From an uncultured Eggerthella sp. (GTDB lineage: Bacteria > Actinomycetota > Coriobacteriia > Coriobacteriales > Eggerthellaceae), in contig USPD01000017.1 of assembly GCA_900556585.1 (NCBI GenBank), positions 1-24,152 on the forward strand: 24,152 nt of DNA, written 5' to 3'. Positions 22,344-24,152 of this stretch are shown here, one piece after another; position 1 is the first letter of the stretch; every line of letters begins with the position of its first letter. The translations under genes were made by a program, and so were the position numbers. A model generated the notes under the pieces. The model saw only the letters and a list, made by a program, of their open reading frames with translations. It made no database searches and was not told the origin of the DNA.

Positions 22344-23579
22344 ATGAAGCCACTCGAGGGAATTAAGGTTGTAGATTTAACTACCTATATGGCGACTCCG
22401 GCAACAGGTCGCGTTCTTGGAGAATGGGGTGCTGATGTAATAAAGGTAGAGGCAGCAAAAGGTGATCCTCTGCGTGTAACTCAGGCAGCAGTTTTCAATA
22501 TGCCTATGTCAGACGAAGAAAATCTTGCGTTTGATATGTGTAATCTGCATAAGCGCTTTATTTCGCTGAACTTAAAGAGTGAGGTGGGCGCAGAAGTTAT
22601 GGACAAGCTTCTTTCTGAAGCAGATGTATTTATTACCAATACTCGCACTAAGTCTCTTCGTAAAATGGGCCTGGATTGGGAAACCCTTCATGCAAAGTAT
22701 CCTCGTCTTATCATGGGTCATGGTCTTGGATATGGTAAAAAAGGCGCTGAAAAGGATGATCCCGGTTTCGATGTAACGTGCTATATGGCGCGCGGTGGTG
22801 TTTTTGGCACCACAGTGAATCGTGGTGATTCCCCTATGATTCCTACCAATGGTTATGGTGATTTGCAGGCAGCAATGTTCTTGGCTGCAGGCATCTGTGC
22901 TGCTGTTGTTGGTCGTGAAAAATCTGGCGTTGGTGATTATGTAACGTGTGCTTTGCAGCATGCAGGTGTATATGCTCTTATGACAGGTATGATTTCTGCT
23001 CAGTATGGCAATCCTTATCCTAAGAGTCGTTTAGAGGTAATTTGTCCTTTCAATAATGTGTATATGACTGGTGATGGTAAATATGTTGCTATGTGCGATC
23101 CAGAATATGATCGCGACTATAACAAGATTATGGGTCTTATCGGGCGTGATGATTTGATTGATGACCCTCGTTTGGTTAACTGCAACAAGATGAACGAAGC
23201 CGGCTTGAATCCTGAAGTTGTAGGTATCCTTGATGAGGCATTAGGTAAAATGACCGCCGAAGAGGCCTTAAAGTTGTTTAAGGACAACGCTATTCCTATT
23301 GAGCTTTGCCAGACTCCTGTGGATGTGTATGAAGATCAAAATGTTTGGGATAACGATTATCTGGTAAAGATTCACTATCCTGAAGCTGATCGCAATATTC
23401 CAACGGTGCCTATTCAGTTTGAATCCGAACCCGTTCCTGTTTATACTCCTAGCGATAAGTTAGGTAGCTCTACCGTAGCTGTTATGAAGGACTTAGGCTA
23501 TACCGATGATCAAATCGAAGCTGCGATGGCTGATGGTTCGGTTTGTGGCCCTAAAACGCTTGATGAATTGGTAGGCTAG
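22344..23579 (+). CDS. Family III (CaiB/BaiF) CoA-transferase, FldA/HadA-like
   Basis: This enzyme transfers coenzyme A between carboxylic acids through an enzyme-bound mixed anhydride. I start at ATG 22344 (MKPLEGIKVVDLTTYMATPA), seven bases after GGGAGGAG; the frame extends back to 22278 without homology. The 411-residue protein has the family landmarks LGEWGADVIKVE (25-36), GDPLR, LNLKSEVG, and the nucleophile segment NGYGDLQAAMFLAAG with Asp173. PGFDVTCYMARGGVFGT and GVGDYVTCALQHAGVYAL closely resemble the phenyllactate and 2-hydroxyisocaproate CoA-transferases FldA and HadA, as I recall those sequences, so a 2-hydroxyacyl or similar substrate is plausible. No dehydratase neighbours are in the window, so the substrate remains open. 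Tandem terminators follow. Confidence 0.9.
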   Translation: MKPLEGIKVVDLTTYMATPATGRVLGEWGADVIKVEAAKGDPLRVTQAAVFNMPMSDEENLAFDMCNLHKRFISLNLKSEVGAEVMDKLLSEADVFITNTRTKSLRKMGLDWETLHAKYPRLIMGHGLGYGKKGAEKDDPGFDVTCYMARGGVFGTTVNRGDSPMIPTNGYGDLQAAMFLAAGICAAVVGREKSGVGDYVTCALQHAGVYALMTGMISAQYGNPYPKSRLEVICPFNNVYMTGDGKYVAMCDPEYDRDYNKIMGLIGRDDLIDDPRLVNCNKMNEAGLNPEVVGILDEALGKMTAEEALKLFKDNAIPIELCQTPVDVYEDQNVWDNDYLVKIHYPEADRNIPTVPIQFESEPVPVYTPSDKLGSSTVAVMKDLGYTDDQIEAAMADGSVCGPKTLDELVG

Positions 23580-23605
23580 TTGCCGTTTCCAGGTATATAA
23601 CAGAG

Positions 23606-23626
23606 CTGCTTACTTTGAGCAGTTTT
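23606..23626 (+). terminator. First terminator after the CoA-transferase gene
   Basis: CTGCT (23606-23610) and AGCAG (23618-23622) pair around a seven-base loop and are followed by TTTT. The stem is short, so efficiency may be modest. Confidence 0.6.
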
Positions 23627-23643
23627 GCGTAAAAAGTAAACTT

Positions 23644-23669
23644 GCGGGCTCCATTCGGGGTCCGCTTTT
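23644..23669 (+). terminator. Second terminator after the CoA-transferase gene
   Basis: GCGGGCTCC (23644-23652) and GGGGTCCGC (23657-23665) form nine pairs, two of them G-T, around ATTC, and are followed by TTTT. With the preceding hairpin it makes a tandem terminator. Confidence 0.8.
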
Positions 23670-23751
23670 ATGTTTTGTAACTTTATCTTCAAATGATCCT
23701 TTCTGTTCGTCATGCTCAGGGAATGCATACTTGAAGAACTGCCTTAAAGGT

Positions 23752-23791
23752 TTGTTAGGCGAAAAAAGTTTAATGATTGTTAGGCGAAAAA
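23752..23791 (+). repeat. 15-base direct repeat, two copies
   Basis: TTGTTAGGCGAAAAA occurs at 23752-23766 and again at 23777-23791, identical in both, 25 bases start to start. It lies in the gene-poor 3' end and is of unknown meaning; a duplication scar or paired binding sites are possible. Confidence 0.8.
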
Positions 23792-24059
23792 GCTGCAAAG
23801 AGAAAAGTTGCAAAAAACTTATGGAATGGTTTGGGGGGTCAATGCAATTTTTGGATGGTAGGATAAAACAAAACCAACTCTAACGGATTTTGAAAAGTTT
23901 GATGATTCCGTATTTGAGATCAAGCATTCAGGCAATAGCGTCGAAGTAAGCCGTACAGGAATAAGTGAGGACTCGGATTCTAGATTAGATTTACTTCGAA
24001 AGCATAGATCCATTTGTTTATGTATTATTTCGCAGCCTTCAGTTACTTTGGGAACTTAG
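23773..24059 (+). pseudogene. Possible frameshifted gene remnant
   Basis: Two overlapping open segments could be parts of one broken gene. The first runs from ATG 23773 to TAA 23881-23883 (36 residues, including MEWFGGSMQFLDGR). The second, in the -1 frame relative to it, runs from 23862 to TAG 24057-24059 (65 codons, no start) and reads like real protein, for example TDFEKFDDSVFEIKHSGNSV. I recognise no family, and chance open frames in AT-rich DNA are an alternative. A minus-strand open frame over the same bases looks like a shadow. Confidence 0.25.
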
Positions 24060-24065
24060 TTCAAT

Positions 24066-24152
24066 AAAGGTGTAAAGGTATAAAGGCATAAAGGCATAAA
24101 GGCAGAAAGGCAGAAAGGCAGAAAGGCAGAAAGGCAGAAAGGCAGAAAGGCA
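24066..24152 (+). repeat. 8-base tandem repeat array (AAAGGCAG), running off the window
   Basis: Ten full units and seven bases of an eleventh are present, in exact 8-base register. Units 1-4 are AAAGGTGT, AAAGGTAT, AAAGGCAT and AAAGGCAT; units 5-10 are all AAAGGCAG. The array continues past the end, so its copy number is unknown. Variation is confined to one end, as expected if slippage keeps the rest uniform. Confidence 0.97.

Noticed and set aside
22572..22961. 129-residue minus-strand open frame inside the CoA-transferase gene
   Set aside because: It is opposite a well-supported conserved gene, with no start signals and no recognisable domain.
22902..22980. Loss of the catalytic Asp in the CoA-transferase (ALQHAG in place of an SMQDA-type motif)
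   Set aside because: The nucleophile of this family lies earlier, in the GD motif, here Asp173 of NGYGDLQAAMF; the His is normal for FldA-like members.
23819..24013. 64-residue minus-strand open frame
   Set aside because: No ribosome site, no recognisable family, and the opposite strand has the more protein-like reading.
24066..24152. CRISPR array at the right end
   Set aside because: Units are 8 bases and directly adjacent with no spacers; CRISPR repeats are longer and separated by unique spacers.

Overview
The window reads as a chromosomal segment from an anaerobic, comparatively AT-rich actinobacterium, most likely of the class Coriobacteriia (Eggerthella, Slackia, Cryptobacterium or Atopobium relatives). 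This is inferred from a CIRCE-controlled groESL operon, NiFe-hydrogenase maturation genes, an FldA/HadA-type CoA-transferase, and a C-P lyase operon that carries a PHP-type cyclic phosphodiesterase like the one characterised in Eggerthella lenta. The species cannot be fixed by eye. Every gene I can support lies on the + strand.

Positions 1-4600 hold the 3' part of an amidohydrolase-fold gene that has lost its metal ligands, a 66-residue membrane protein, a terminator-like hairpin, tatA/B and tatC, then hypA and hypB and a terminator. Tat export and hydrogenase maturation fit together, since many periplasmic NiFe hydrogenases are Tat substrates, but no hydrogenase subunit is present here.

Positions 4680-6935 hold a promoter with a near-perfect CIRCE operator, groES, groEL and a strong terminator. 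Positions 7170-9084 hold an AEC-family permease and a SPOUT (TrmH-type) rRNA methyltransferase.

Positions 9363-20440 are a phosphonate uptake and C-P lyase locus in the order phnD, phnC, phnE1, phnE2, phnG, phnH, phnI, phnJ, phnK, phnM, phnL and a PHP-domain phosphodiesterase. PhnDCE1E2 imports phosphonate. PhnGHIL with the PhnM pyrophosphatase makes ribose-1-phosphonate 5-phosphate. PhnJ cleaves the C-P bond, with PhnK associated. The PHP protein is expected to open the cyclic ribose phosphate and remove phosphate, replacing PhnP. No phnF-type regulator, phnN, phnO or phnP is present. The genes overlap or nearly touch except at three points: an RNA hairpin between phnD and phnC, a 209-base structured spacer between phnK and phnM, and a 108-base spacer before the PHP gene.

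Positions 20440-22066 hold a tRNA-Gln(UUG) with a consensus promoter and a terminator, then rlmB and a YacP/Rae1-type NYN ribonuclease. Positions 22344-23579 encode a family III CoA-transferase followed by two terminators. The last 570 bases have no convincing intact gene. They hold a 15-base direct repeat, a possible gene remnant, and an 8-base tandem repeat array that runs off the end of the window.

The most interesting observations are the ligand-less amidohydrolase, the structured RNA between phnK and phnM, the four-cysteine insertion in PhnK, and the terminal octanucleotide array with diverged copies at one end only.
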